Assembly (NCBI RefSeq): GCF_900105835.1
Contig: NZ_LT629783.1
Span: forward strand, 3,432,501-3,496,500
DNA length: 64,000 nt
Reading direction: 5' to 3'
From: Pseudomonas fragi
GTDB lineage: Bacteria > Pseudomonadota > Gammaproteobacteria > Pseudomonadales > Pseudomonadaceae
How positions within the stretch are numbered: the first letter of the stretch is position 1; each line of letters starts with the position of its first letter. Positions 8,422-17,688 of the stretch are shown here, in pieces. A program made the position numbers and the translations under genes. The notes beneath the pieces are model-generated. The model did not search any database, was not told the DNA's origin, and saw nothing but the letters and a program-made list of their open reading frames with translations.

Positions 8422-10350
8422 ATGGTGCAGCCCTGTTCGATCGAACGCGCAGTCGATGATGTGCTGGCGCGGTTACCGATACATATTCACCTTGGTCTGC
8501 CACTGGGTCTGGGCAAGGCGAACCGCTTCGTCAATGCGCTTTATCAGCGAATCAAACTGCTGCCCGAGCGCCAGCTGACGATCTATACCGCCCTGAGCCT
8601 GGGTCGCCCAGCGCTTGGCGATGGTTTGCAGCGGCTGTTTCTGGAGCCTTTTGTCGAGCGGGTATTTGGCGATTACATCGAGCTGGATTACCTCGCCGAT
8701 CTGCAGCACAACCGCATGCCCGCCAATATCCACGTTGAGCAGTTCTTTATGCAGCCGGGCAGTTTGCTCAACAGCCCGGCGGCCCAACAGGATTACGTCA
8801 GCAGCAATTACAGCCACGCGGCTCGCGACATCAATGCCAGCGGCCTGAACCTGGTGGCCCAGCTGGTGGCCCGCCACCCCGGGGATGCCACGCGTCTGAG
8901 CCTGAGCTGCAACCCCGACATCACCCTCGATCTATTGCCCATGATTGCCAGGCGGCGAGCGGCGGGCGAGACCATTCTGATGCTGGGCCAGGTACATGAA
9001 GACCTGCCGTATATGCCCGGTGACTCGGAATTGAGCATCGACGATTTTGACTTGCTGATCGACGAAGATGAACGCACTACGTTGTTTTCAACCCCCAGCA
9101 TGCCGGTCAACCTGCAAGACCATATGATCGGCTTGCACGCCAGCACCCTGATCCGTGACGGCGGTACGCTGCAGATTGGCATTGGCTCGATGGGCGATGC
9201 CCTGAGCGCAGCTTTGCTCGCACGCCAGGGTGACAACGAGGGCTATCGCGCCCTGCTCGACGATATCGATACCACCCCGTGGCACACGCTGATCGAGCGC
9301 GAAGGTGGCGTCGAGCCTTTTGCCCATGGCCTGTACGGTTGCAGCGAGATGTTTGTCCACGGCCTGATGGTGCTGGCAGATGCCGGGATTGTGCGACGCA
9401 AGGTCTACCCCGATGTCGAACGCCAGGCCCAGGCCAATGCCGGCACCCTGGATGAAAGCCTGCATGAAGACGGAGTCAGCATCCACGGCGGTTTTATTCT
9501 CGGCCCCCGCGACTTTTACCAGCGCCTTAGGGAATTGCCCCACAGCAAGCGTTGCGAATTCAACATGACTGCCATCAGCTATATCAACGAGCTGTACGGC
9601 CAGGAAGAGTTGAAGCGCTTGCAACGGCGCGATGCGCGCTTCGTCAACAGCGCTTTCACCGCCACCTTGCTCGGTGCTGCGGTGGCCGATCAGCTTGAAG
9701 ACGGCCGGGTGCTTAGCGGGGTCGGCGGGCAATACAACTTTGTTGCCCAGGGCCACGCCCTGCATGATGCCCGCTCGGTGATCATGCTGCGCAGCTGGCG
9801 TGAGTCAGGCGGGGAGGTGAGTTCCAATATTGTCTGGGAGTACGGCCACTGCACGATCCCGCGGCATTTGCGCGACATTGTGGTCACTGAATACGGGATT
9901 GCCGACCTGCGCGGCAAAACCGACAGCAAGGTGATCGAAGCGCTGCTCAACATTACCGACTCACGCTTTCAGACCGAGCTGACGACGCAGGCGCAATTGA
10001 TGGGCAAATTGCCCAAGGATTTCTGCCTTGACCCGCGTTTTGCCGACAACAGCCCGGAACGCTTGCAGGGGATAGCTGCCAGGCACCCGCACTTGTTCCC
10101 TGAGTACCCGCTGGGCAGCGATTTCAGCGCGCAGGAGCAAGACCTGCTGCGAGCGTTGAATTGGCTCAAGAGCAAATTCAAGCTCACGCAGATTTACCAG
10201 TTGGGCAAGGCCACGCTAGACGCGCCGTCGCCGCAGGCCTTCCCCGAACACCTGGCGCGTATGCAGCTCGCACAGCCCGACGGGTTGCGCGATGAGCTGT
10301 ACCAGCGTTTGCTGCTGGCGGGGTTGCAGGCCACCGCGAAAAGCCATTGA
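8422..10350 (+). CDS. Acetyl-CoA hydrolase/transferase family protein
   Basis: The 642-residue protein belongs to the acetyl-CoA hydrolase/CoA-transferase (family I-like) superfamily. The C-terminal part holds the conserved segments GVGGQYNFVAQ, SNIVWEYGHCTIPRH and VTEYGIADLRG; the N-terminal half holds LQIGIGSMGDAL. Members move or hydrolyse CoA on short acyl groups. The exact acyl-CoA is not evident; the protein is longer than typical Cat1/Ach1 enzymes (about 500 residues). ATG 8422 is preceded by AAGGAG (8410-8415). It is monocistronic between a terminator and a palindromic repeat. Confidence 0.85.
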   Translation: MVQPCSIERAVDDVLARLPIHIHLGLPLGLGKANRFVNALYQRIKLLPERQLTIYTALSLGRPALGDGLQRLFLEPFVERVFGDYIELDYLADLQHNRMPANIHVEQFFMQPGSLLNSPAAQQDYVSSNYSHAARDINASGLNLVAQLVARHPGDATRLSLSCNPDITLDLLPMIARRRAAGETILMLGQVHEDLPYMPGDSELSIDDFDLLIDEDERTTLFSTPSMPVNLQDHMIGLHASTLIRDGGTLQIGIGSMGDALSAALLARQGDNEGYRALLDDIDTTPWHTLIEREGGVEPFAHGLYGCSEMFVHGLMVLADAGIVRRKVYPDVERQAQANAGTLDESLHEDGVSIHGGFILGPRDFYQRLRELPHSKRCEFNMTAISYINELYGQEELKRLQRRDARFVNSAFTATLLGAAVADQLEDGRVLSGVGGQYNFVAQGHALHDARSVIMLRSWRESGGEVSSNIVWEYGHCTIPRHLRDIVVTEYGIADLRGKTDSKVIEALLNITDSRFQTELTTQAQLMGKLPKDFCLDPRFADNSPERLQGIAARHPHLFPEYPLGSDFSAQEQDLLRALNWLKSKFKLTQIYQLGKATLDAPSPQAFPEHLARMQLAQPDGLRDELYQRLLLAGLQATAKSH

Positions 10351-10360
10351 CGCGCCTTTC

Positions 10361-10499
10361 GTAGCAGCTGCCGCCAGGCTGCGTTCGGCGGCGCAGCCGT
10401 CGTAAACCCTGCAATCACGGTTGTTCGGATAGACCGCGACGACCGGGTTTACGAGCGCTTCGCGCTCGAACGCAGCCTTCGTTCCTCGGCAGCTGCTAC
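10361..10499. repeat. GTAGCAGCTG-bounded intergenic inverted repeat, copy 1
   Basis: GTAGCAGCTG at the left end is inverted at the right end (CAGCTGCTAC), with inner inverted GGCTGCGTTCG/CGAACGCAGCC elements. A second, diverged copy is at 44008-44166. This one lies between convergent genes. Confidence 0.8.
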
Positions 10500-10511
10500 G
10501 GGCTGAATGGG

Positions 10512-11105
<594 letters not shown>

Positions 11106-11140
11106 TTATGCGCTGAAGGTAGAGTGAAAAATAGTCGATT

Positions 11141-13150
11141 TTAGCGTTTTAGCATGGCGCGTATATCGGCCAATGCCGTATTGCCGCGAACCGCTTTGAC
11201 TTCGGTAGGGGTATCGTCGTTGCCTTCCCAGGCCAGATCGTCCGGTGGCAACTCATCGAGGAAGCGGCTTGGCGCGCAATCAATGATCTCGCCGTACTGC
11301 TTGCGCTTGGCCGCGAAGGTGAACGCCAGCGTCTCACGGGCACGGGTAATGCCCACGTAGGCCAGACGGCGTTCTTCTTCAATGGTGTCTGCTTCAATGC
11401 TGGAGCGGTGCGGCAGGATTTCTTCTTCCATGCCCATGATGAACACGTAGGGGAATTCCAGGCCCTTGGAGGCGTGCAAGGTCATCATCTGCACGCCTTC
11501 GGCACCGTCTTCCTCTTCCTGCTGGCGCTCAAGCATGTCGCGCAGTACCAGCTTGCCGATGGCTTCCTCGATGGTCATGGCGCCGTCTTCGTCTTTTTCG
11601 AGGGTGTTTTTCAACGCCTCGACCAAGAACCAGACGTTGGACATACGGTAGTCCGCCGCCTTGTCGCTGGAACTGTTGGTGCGCAGCCAGTTTTCGTAGT
11701 CGATGTCCATGATCATGCTGCGCAGCGCCGCTATCGGGTCTTCGCCCGAACAGTGCTCGCGCACGCGGTCCATGAAACGCTTGAAGCGCACCAGACGATC
11801 GGTAAAACGCGCATCCAGATGCTCGCCCAGGCCGATTTCATCGGTGGCGGCATACATCGAGATTTTGCGCTCGGTCGCGTAGTTGCCGAGCTTTTCCAGG
11901 GTAGTCGAACCGATCTCGCGACGCGGGACGTTGATCACGCGCAGGAAGGCGTTGTCGTCATCCGGGTTTACGATCAGGCGGAAGTAAGCCATCAGATCTT
12001 TGACTTCCTGACGCCCGAAGAAGCTGTTGCCGCCCGATAAACGATATGGGATCTGATGGTGCTGCAGCTTCAGCTCGATCAGTTTGGCCTGGTAGTTACC
12101 GCGGTACAGAATCGCAAAGTCGCTGTACGGGCGGTCGGTGCGCAGGTGCAGGGTGAGGATTTCGACGGCAACGCGCTCGGCTTCGGCGTCTTCGTTGCGG
12201 CAGCGGATCACCCGCACTTCGTCACCGTGACCCATCTCGCTCCACAGCTGTTTTTCAAACTCGTGGGGGTTGTTGGCAATCAGGATATTGGCGCAGCGCA
12301 GGATACGGCTGGTGGAGCGGTAGTTTTGCTCCAGCATCACCACTTTCAAGGACGGATAATCGTCCTTGAGCAGCATCAGGTTTTCCGGGCGGGCGCCGCG
12401 CCAGGCGTAGATCGACTGGTCATCGTCACCTACTACGGTGAACTGGTTACGCTTGCCGATCAGGTATTTGACCAGCAAATACTGGCTGGCGTTGGTGTCC
12501 TGATACTCGTCCACCAGCAGGTAACGCACCTTGTTCTGCCATTTTTCCAGAATGTCGGCGTGTTCTTCGAACAGTTTGACCGGCAGCAGGATCAGGTCGT
12601 CAAAATCCACCGCGTTGTAGGCCTTGAGCGTGCGCTGGTAGTGGGTGTAGACGATGGCTGCCGTCTGCTCCTTGGGGTTGCGCGCGTTTTCCAGGGCCTG
12701 GGGCGGCAGGATCAGGTCGTTTTTCCACGAGCCGATCATGTTCTTGATTTCGTCGACCCCGTCGTCGCCCGAGTATTCCTTTTGCATGATGTCGGCCATC
12801 AGCGCCTTGACGTCAGCCTCGTCAAAGATCGAGAAACCCGGCTTGTAGCCCAGCCGTGCGTGCTCCTTACGGATAATGTTCAGGCCCAGGTTGTGGAACG
12901 TACACACCGTCAAGCCGCGGCCTTCACCCTTTTTGAGCAGGGTACCGACACGCTCTTTCATCTCGCGGGCGGCTTTGTTGGTGAAAGTCATGGCGACGAT
13001 GTACTGGGCACGGATGCCACAATTCTGGATCAGGTGCGCGATTTTTCGGGTAATCACGCTGGTTTTGCCGGAGCCTGCGCCGGCGAGCACCAATAGAGGG
13101 CCGCCGACGTAGCTCACGGCTTCTTGCTGCCGGGGATTGAGTCGGGACAT
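11141..13150 (-). CDS. rep: ATP-dependent DNA helicase Rep (UvrD/Rep superfamily 1)
   Basis: The 669-residue SF1A helicase shows motif I/Walker A GAGSGKT (24-30), motif II DEYQDTN, motif III GDDDQSIYAWRGA, motif IV region QNYRST, and motifs V/VI at TLHASKGLEFPYVF and RRLAYVGITRA. Rep translocates 3'-5' and helps replication forks pass obstacles. The start ATG at 13150 (MSRLNPRQQEAV) is the conserved one; an upstream in-frame start would add 47 residues unrelated to the family. It is divergent from the GGDEF-EAL gene. Confidence 0.96.
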   Translation of the reverse strand: MSRLNPRQQEAVSYVGGPLLVLAGAGSGKTSVITRKIAHLIQNCGIRAQYIVAMTFTNKAAREMKERVGTLLKKGEGRGLTVCTFHNLGLNIIRKEHARLGYKPGFSIFDEADVKALMADIMQKEYSGDDGVDEIKNMIGSWKNDLILPPQALENARNPKEQTAAIVYTHYQRTLKAYNAVDFDDLILLPVKLFEEHADILEKWQNKVRYLLVDEYQDTNASQYLLVKYLIGKRNQFTVVGDDDQSIYAWRGARPENLMLLKDDYPSLKVVMLEQNYRSTSRILRCANILIANNPHEFEKQLWSEMGHGDEVRVIRCRNEDAEAERVAVEILTLHLRTDRPYSDFAILYRGNYQAKLIELKLQHHQIPYRLSGGNSFFGRQEVKDLMAYFRLIVNPDDDNAFLRVINVPRREIGSTTLEKLGNYATERKISMYAATDEIGLGEHLDARFTDRLVRFKRFMDRVREHCSGEDPIAALRSMIMDIDYENWLRTNSSSDKAADYRMSNVWFLVEALKNTLEKDEDGAMTIEEAIGKLVLRDMLERQQEEEDGAEGVQMMTLHASKGLEFPYVFIMGMEEEILPHRSSIEADTIEEERRLAYVGITRARETLAFTFAAKRKQYGEIIDCAPSRFLDELPPDDLAWEGNDDTPTEVKAVRGNTALADIRAMLKR

Positions 13151-13411
13151 GACGAGATCAGGGGTCGTGTGTAAAAAGGGCGGGCATTTTAACAGGCTGA
13201 GCGAATATTGCTGCCTCTGTGCGACGGTGTGACATGCCAGAGCATCTATATTTGCCGCTTTTGTTACTTTCGAGCAGGATGCTGAGAGCATTTACAGCTA
13301 ATGTTGGGTAAATGCAGCAAATGCGTATTTGATAACCAGTGTCATTGCCATTGGTTGCCGGCACGTCATAATGCCCACCGGTCGAATTTTTGCAGAGTCT
13401 AGGGAGCTAGC

Positions 13412-15079
13412 TTGTCTACGCCTGTCGAACCCTTGCGTTTGCTGCTATTGGCCGAAGAGCCATCTTGGGCAGCGTTGTTGCGCGAGTGTCTGGCGCCAAT
13501 GGGAAGTGCGGCCGTACTGATAGACGCGCCGAGCTGGGAATCTGTCAGCCATCTGTTCGAGAACGATCGCAATGCGCTGCTCCTGACGACCCCGGCCCTG
13601 CAGCCCTCAGCGGGCCGCTGCCGCTTGCCCACGATTTTGCTGCTCGACAGCGAACCTGCGAGCGCCCCTGCGGGCGTCAGCGACTGGCTGGTGGGCGCCA
13701 GCCTGACCAGCGATGTGCTGCGCCGCTGCCTGCGCCATGTGCGTGAACGCGGCCTGCTGGAGCACACGTTGCAGCGTCTTGCCGAAGAAGACCCGCTGAC
13801 CGGCATCGCCAACCGTCAGGGTTTCCAGACCTTGCTGGCCGTGCGCCTGGCTGAAGGCGACGGTCGCGGCATAGCCCTGGGCCACCTGGACCTGGACAAC
13901 TTTCGCCACGCCAACGACGCATTGGGCCATCAGGCGGGCGATCGGCTGATCCTGCAAGTGGTGGCGCGCCTCAAAAGCCAGCTTGAGGCCTGCGACCAAC
14001 TGGCCCGGCTGGGCAGCGACGAATTCGCCCTGCTGATTAACACCCATCGTGCGCCTGAACGCGCCGAATGGATGGCCGAGCGCATCACCGAGGTGATGGC
14101 CGAGCCCTACTGGGTTGACGGTGAGAGCCTGCTGATCGGCTGTAGCCTGGGCATCGCCCACGCCCGCGCCAACGCCGGGGCCGACCCGTTGATGTGGCAC
14201 GCACACATTGCCATGCAGCAGGCTAAAAGCACCCAGGGCTGCACTTTTCACGTATTTAACGAACGTATCAATCGCAACGCCCGCAGCCTGGCCGACCTCG
14301 AAAGCGAGCTGCGCCGGGCTCTGCGCCGTGACGAACTGGAGCTGCATTACCAGCCGCGGCTGGACCTGGGCACGGGGCAAATCGTCGGGCTGGAAGCGCT
14401 GGTGCGCTGGCGCCATGCCGAGCGGGGTTTGTTGGCCCCCAGCGAGTTCGTGCCGCTGGCCGAGCAAAGCGGGTTGATTGTGCCGCTGGGGTACTGGGTG
14501 ATTTCCCGCGCCCTGCGGGATATGCAGGCGCTGCGCGAACGCGGGCTTGAGCCATTGCATATGGCGGTCAACCTGTCGTTCCGCCAGTTTCAGGACAGCC
14601 AGTTGCTTTCGACCCTTAGCCGCTTGATCACCGAGCGCGGCGTTGAAGCCCAGTGGCTGGAGTTCGAGCTGACCGAAACGGCCGTGATGCGGCGCAGTGA
14701 CCTGGTCAAACAGACCATGGATGCCCTGGGCCGATTGGGTGTGCGCTTTTCGCTGGATGATTTCGGTACGGGTTTCTCATCGTTTGTGCACCTCAACAGC
14801 CTGCCGATAGCGCTGCTCAAGATCGACAAAAGCTTTGTGGGCGGCATGGAAAGCCGCGAAGAGAACCGCAAGCTGGTGCATGCCATGATCAACCTGGCGC
14901 ACAACCTGAAACTGGAAGTGGTTGCCGAAGGCGTCGAAACCCCGGAGCAGCTTGCGCTTTTGCGTGATTTTGGCTGCGACCAGGTGCAGGGCTACTTCAT
15001 CAGCAAGCCGCTGCCGCTGGCAGAACTGGTGGACTACCTGACTTTCGGGGCCAGGCAGCAGGTGCCGCAGGCAATATAA
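13412..15079 (+). CDS. GGDEF-EAL protein, probable c-di-GMP phosphodiesterase (ProE-like)
   Basis: The 555-residue protein has a degenerate receiver-like N-terminus (about 1-115), a GGDEF domain (about 120-280) and an EAL domain (about 290-545). The diguanylate cyclase signature is GSDEF (about 203-207), a conservative change. The EAL domain looks intact: EALVRW, NLS, ELTE, DDFGTGFSS and EGVET are all present. I infer net phosphodiesterase activity. Its place next to rep matches PA5295 (ProE), a phosphodiesterase that affects exopolysaccharide. The start is TTG 13412 behind AGGGAG. Confidence 0.88.
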   Translation: MSTPVEPLRLLLLAEEPSWAALLRECLAPMGSAAVLIDAPSWESVSHLFENDRNALLLTTPALQPSAGRCRLPTILLLDSEPASAPAGVSDWLVGASLTSDVLRRCLRHVRERGLLEHTLQRLAEEDPLTGIANRQGFQTLLAVRLAEGDGRGIALGHLDLDNFRHANDALGHQAGDRLILQVVARLKSQLEACDQLARLGSDEFALLINTHRAPERAEWMAERITEVMAEPYWVDGESLLIGCSLGIAHARANAGADPLMWHAHIAMQQAKSTQGCTFHVFNERINRNARSLADLESELRRALRRDELELHYQPRLDLGTGQIVGLEALVRWRHAERGLLAPSEFVPLAEQSGLIVPLGYWVISRALRDMQALRERGLEPLHMAVNLSFRQFQDSQLLSTLSRLITERGVEAQWLEFELTETAVMRRSDLVKQTMDALGRLGVRFSLDDFGTGFSSFVHLNSLPIALLKIDKSFVGGMESREENRKLVHAMINLAHNLKLEVVAEGVETPEQLALLRDFGCDQVQGYFISKPLPLAELVDYLTFGARQQVPQAI

Positions 15080-15094
15080 GGCCGGCACCTCACC

Positions 15095-15181
15095 TGTGGG
15101 AGCGGGCTCGCTCGCGATGCAGGCGACGCGGTCCTTCAAGCGAACCGCAGTGATGCCATCGCGAGCAAGCCCGCTCCCACA
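15095..15181. repeat. REPIN-like inverted doublet 2
   Basis: Inverted TGTGGGAGCGGGCT arms around a 45-nt spacer, between the convergent GGDEF-EAL and MATE genes. The left arm has the variant GGGCTCGCTCGCGAT. Confidence 0.9.
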
Positions 15182-15205
15182 GAGGCCAGGCAACCGGTCT
15201 GGTCC

Positions 15206-16606
15206 CTACACAGCGCTCAAGCCCGCCACTTTCGCTGCCTTGCGTTCCTGCTTGAGCATGCGCCGCACCTTCCACTCGAATGCCAGGGTCAGGCTGATCG
15301 ACGCACAGGCCAGCCCCATCGCCAGGCCCCACCACACGCCGGTCGGCCCCCAGCCGAAGGTAAACGCCAGCAGCCAGGCCATCGGCGCACCAATCACCCA
15401 ATAGCAGAACAGCCCCACCAGGAACGTGGTCTTGGCATCCTTGAGCCCGCGAATCGCACCCATCGCAATGGTCTGCGCGCCATCAAACAGCTCAAACCAG
15501 GCCGCGACGGCCAACAGGCTCACCGCCAGCTCGAACACCGGGCGGAAGGCCGGGTCGTTGTAATCCAGGAACAGCCCGATCAACTGGCTCGGGATAAACC
15601 AGAACACCGCCGAAAACCCGAGCATGATCACTGCACCACAGCCGATCCCGACCCGGCCCGCCAGCCGCGCCCGCTGCAAATCACCACCACCATAATGCTG
15701 GCCGATGCGCATGGTGATTGCATAGGACATGCCTGCCGGCACCATAAATGCGACCGAGACGATTTGCAGGGCGATCTGGTGCGCCGCCAGTTGCGTGCTG
15801 CCCATCGTGCCCATGCACAGGGCCGCGAAGGCAAATAGCCCGACTTCCACCGCATAGGTGCCGCCAATCGGCAAGCCGAGCCGCCACAGTTCCCGCAGGT
15901 AAGTCAGATTGATCCGCGACAGGCCCTTGCTGATCGGATACGCGTCGTAGGCCGGGTGCCGATGGATATGCCAGGCCAGGCCCAGGGCCATGCCGGTCGC
16001 CACAACCGCCGTGACCAGGCCGATACCCATCAAACCCAGTTTTGGCAGGCCGAACATGCCGGTAATCAACGCGTAATTGAGCACAAAGTTGGCCACGGTG
16101 CCGATCAGGCTGATCACCATGACCGGCGTGGCCCGACCCATTGCACTGGTAAAGCCGCGCAGGGCCATGAAAGTCATATAGCCGGGCAGGGCAAACGGCA
16201 GCAGCAGCAGGAACTGGCCAGCGGCTTCAACGTTGGTTGGCGTTTGGCCAAACAGCAGCAACAACGGCTTGATATTCCACAGCATCACCGCGCCGCCCAA
16301 TGCCAGCGCCCAGGCAAGCCACAGCCCGGCCTGGGTCAGGCGGGTCGCACCTTCAATATCCCCTGCACCCTGGCGAATTGACACCAGCGTGCCTATGGCA
16401 GCGATGACGCCAATGCAGAAAATCGACACGAACGAGTAGCTCGCCGCCCCCAGGCTCCCGCCCGCGAGCGCCTCGGGGCTCAGGCGCGCCATCATCAGCG
16501 TATCGGTGAGCACCATCAGCATGTGAGCCAGCTGCGAAGCGATCAGCGGCCCGGCCAACCGCATAATGGCCGAGAGTTCGATACGTGCAGGATGCTGTTT
16601 GGTCAT
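15206..16606 (-). CDS. MATE family multidrug efflux transporter (NorM-like)
   Basis: The 466-residue hydrophobic protein has about 12 predicted membrane helices in two similar halves and the MATE landmarks AGPLIASQLAHMLMVLTDTLMMARL and LGLPIGGTYAVEVGLF. MATE exporters use Na+ or H+ gradients to expel cationic drugs. Its position matches PA5294 in P. aeruginosa. ATG 16606 (MTKQHPARIEL) is the family-like start. It diverges from a LysR-type regulator, which may control it. Confidence 0.9.
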   Translation of the reverse strand: MTKQHPARIELSAIMRLAGPLIASQLAHMLMVLTDTLMMARLSPEALAGGSLGAASYSFVSIFCIGVIAAIGTLVSIRQGAGDIEGATRLTQAGLWLAWALALGGAVMLWNIKPLLLLFGQTPTNVEAAGQFLLLLPFALPGYMTFMALRGFTSAMGRATPVMVISLIGTVANFVLNYALITGMFGLPKLGLMGIGLVTAVVATGMALGLAWHIHRHPAYDAYPISKGLSRINLTYLRELWRLGLPIGGTYAVEVGLFAFAALCMGTMGSTQLAAHQIALQIVSVAFMVPAGMSYAITMRIGQHYGGGDLQRARLAGRVGIGCGAVIMLGFSAVFWFIPSQLIGLFLDYNDPAFRPVFELAVSLLAVAAWFELFDGAQTIAMGAIRGLKDAKTTFLVGLFCYWVIGAPMAWLLAFTFGWGPTGVWWGLAMGLACASISLTLAFEWKVRRMLKQERKAAKVAGLSAV

Positions 16607-16758
16607 CGTAAAAATATCTATAGGTGCGTTGAAAGGCTTGATTCTCGGCGCCTTGAGTGTTTTAAGCAAAGGGATAAAAACGATCGCTGGCATGATTTAA
16701 ACTCATGCTGGTAGTTATGTTTTCTATCGTCACCTGTTGTGCAATAGGAATATTCGTA

Positions 16759-17679
16759 ATGGCTCGTAGCCTTCCTCCGCTTTATGCCCTGCGCGCCTTT
16801 GAGGCTGCAGCTCGCCATAGCTCCTTCACCCGGGCGGGGGAAGAGCTGTCGATTACCCAGAGTGCCGTCAGCCGCCATATCAAAACCCTGGAGGCGCATT
16901 TCGCCTGCCGGCTGTTTCAGCGCAGCGGCCGCAGCCTGCAACTCACTGAAGCGGCTCGCTTGCTGCTACCCGGAGTGCGCGAAGGCTTTGCTGCTCTGGA
17001 GCGCGCCTGCACCACTTTGCGCGCCGAAGATGACATCTTGCGCATGAAAGCCCCCTCGACCCTGACCATGCGCTGGCTATTGGCAAGGCTGAGCCGCTTT
17101 CGCCACTTGCAGGCGGGCAACGAGGTACAGCTGACCAGTGCCTGGATGGACATCGACCATGTGGATTTCAATCAGGAGCCGTTCGACTGTGCGGTGCTGT
17201 TGAGCAACGGCCACTTTCCGCCCGACTGGGAGGCCACGTTGCTGTTTGCGGAGATGCTGATCCCGGTCGGCGCGCCTGCCAGCCAGGACGACAAACCCTG
17301 GGACGTCACGCGTCTGGCCGCCACTGAACTGCTGCACCCCACGCCCGATCGCCGTGACTGGCGGCGCTGGCTCGACTGCATGGGCCTGAGCGGGCAAGTA
17401 TCACTCAAGGGCGGGCAAGTTTTCGACACCCTGGAACTGGGCATGATTGCCGCCGCCCGGGGTTACGGCATCTCTATGGGTGACCTGCTGATGGTGGCCG
17501 AAGACGTGGCCCAGGGCCGCCTGAGCCTGCCGTTTCCGGCCGCGGTGGCCAGCGGCGATAATTATTATCTGGTTTGGCCCAAGACCCGCCCCGGGGGCGA
17601 GCGTTTGCGCCGGCTCAGCGACTTTTTGCAACACGAAGTCGCTGCCATGGTGCTGCCAGCGGTTGAGCAGTTGCATTGA
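16759..17679 (+). CDS. LysR-type transcriptional regulator (GcvA-like)
   Basis: This 306-residue LTTR has its helix-turn-helix in residues 5-65 (LRAFEAAARHSSFTRAGEEL, TQSAVSRHIKTLE) and a substrate-binding-fold effector domain after about residue 95. The PPLYALRAFEAAARH opening and overall layout resemble GcvA-group regulators. ATG 16759 has TAGGAA upstream. It is divergent from the MATE exporter (152-bp gap), which is its most likely target. The effector is unknown. Confidence 0.88.
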   Translation: MARSLPPLYALRAFEAAARHSSFTRAGEELSITQSAVSRHIKTLEAHFACRLFQRSGRSLQLTEAARLLLPGVREGFAALERACTTLRAEDDILRMKAPSTLTMRWLLARLSRFRHLQAGNEVQLTSAWMDIDHVDFNQEPFDCAVLLSNGHFPPDWEATLLFAEMLIPVGAPASQDDKPWDVTRLAATELLHPTPDRRDWRRWLDCMGLSGQVSLKGGQVFDTLELGMIAAARGYGISMGDLLMVAEDVAQGRLSLPFPAAVASGDNYYLVWPKTRPGGERLRRLSDFLQHEVAAMVLPAVEQLH

Positions 17680-17688
17680 CCGGCCTGA

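Noticed and set aside
11141..13291. Longer rep start at 13291
   Set aside because: The additional 47 residues are not Rep-like; ATG 13150 gives the normal 669-residue protein.
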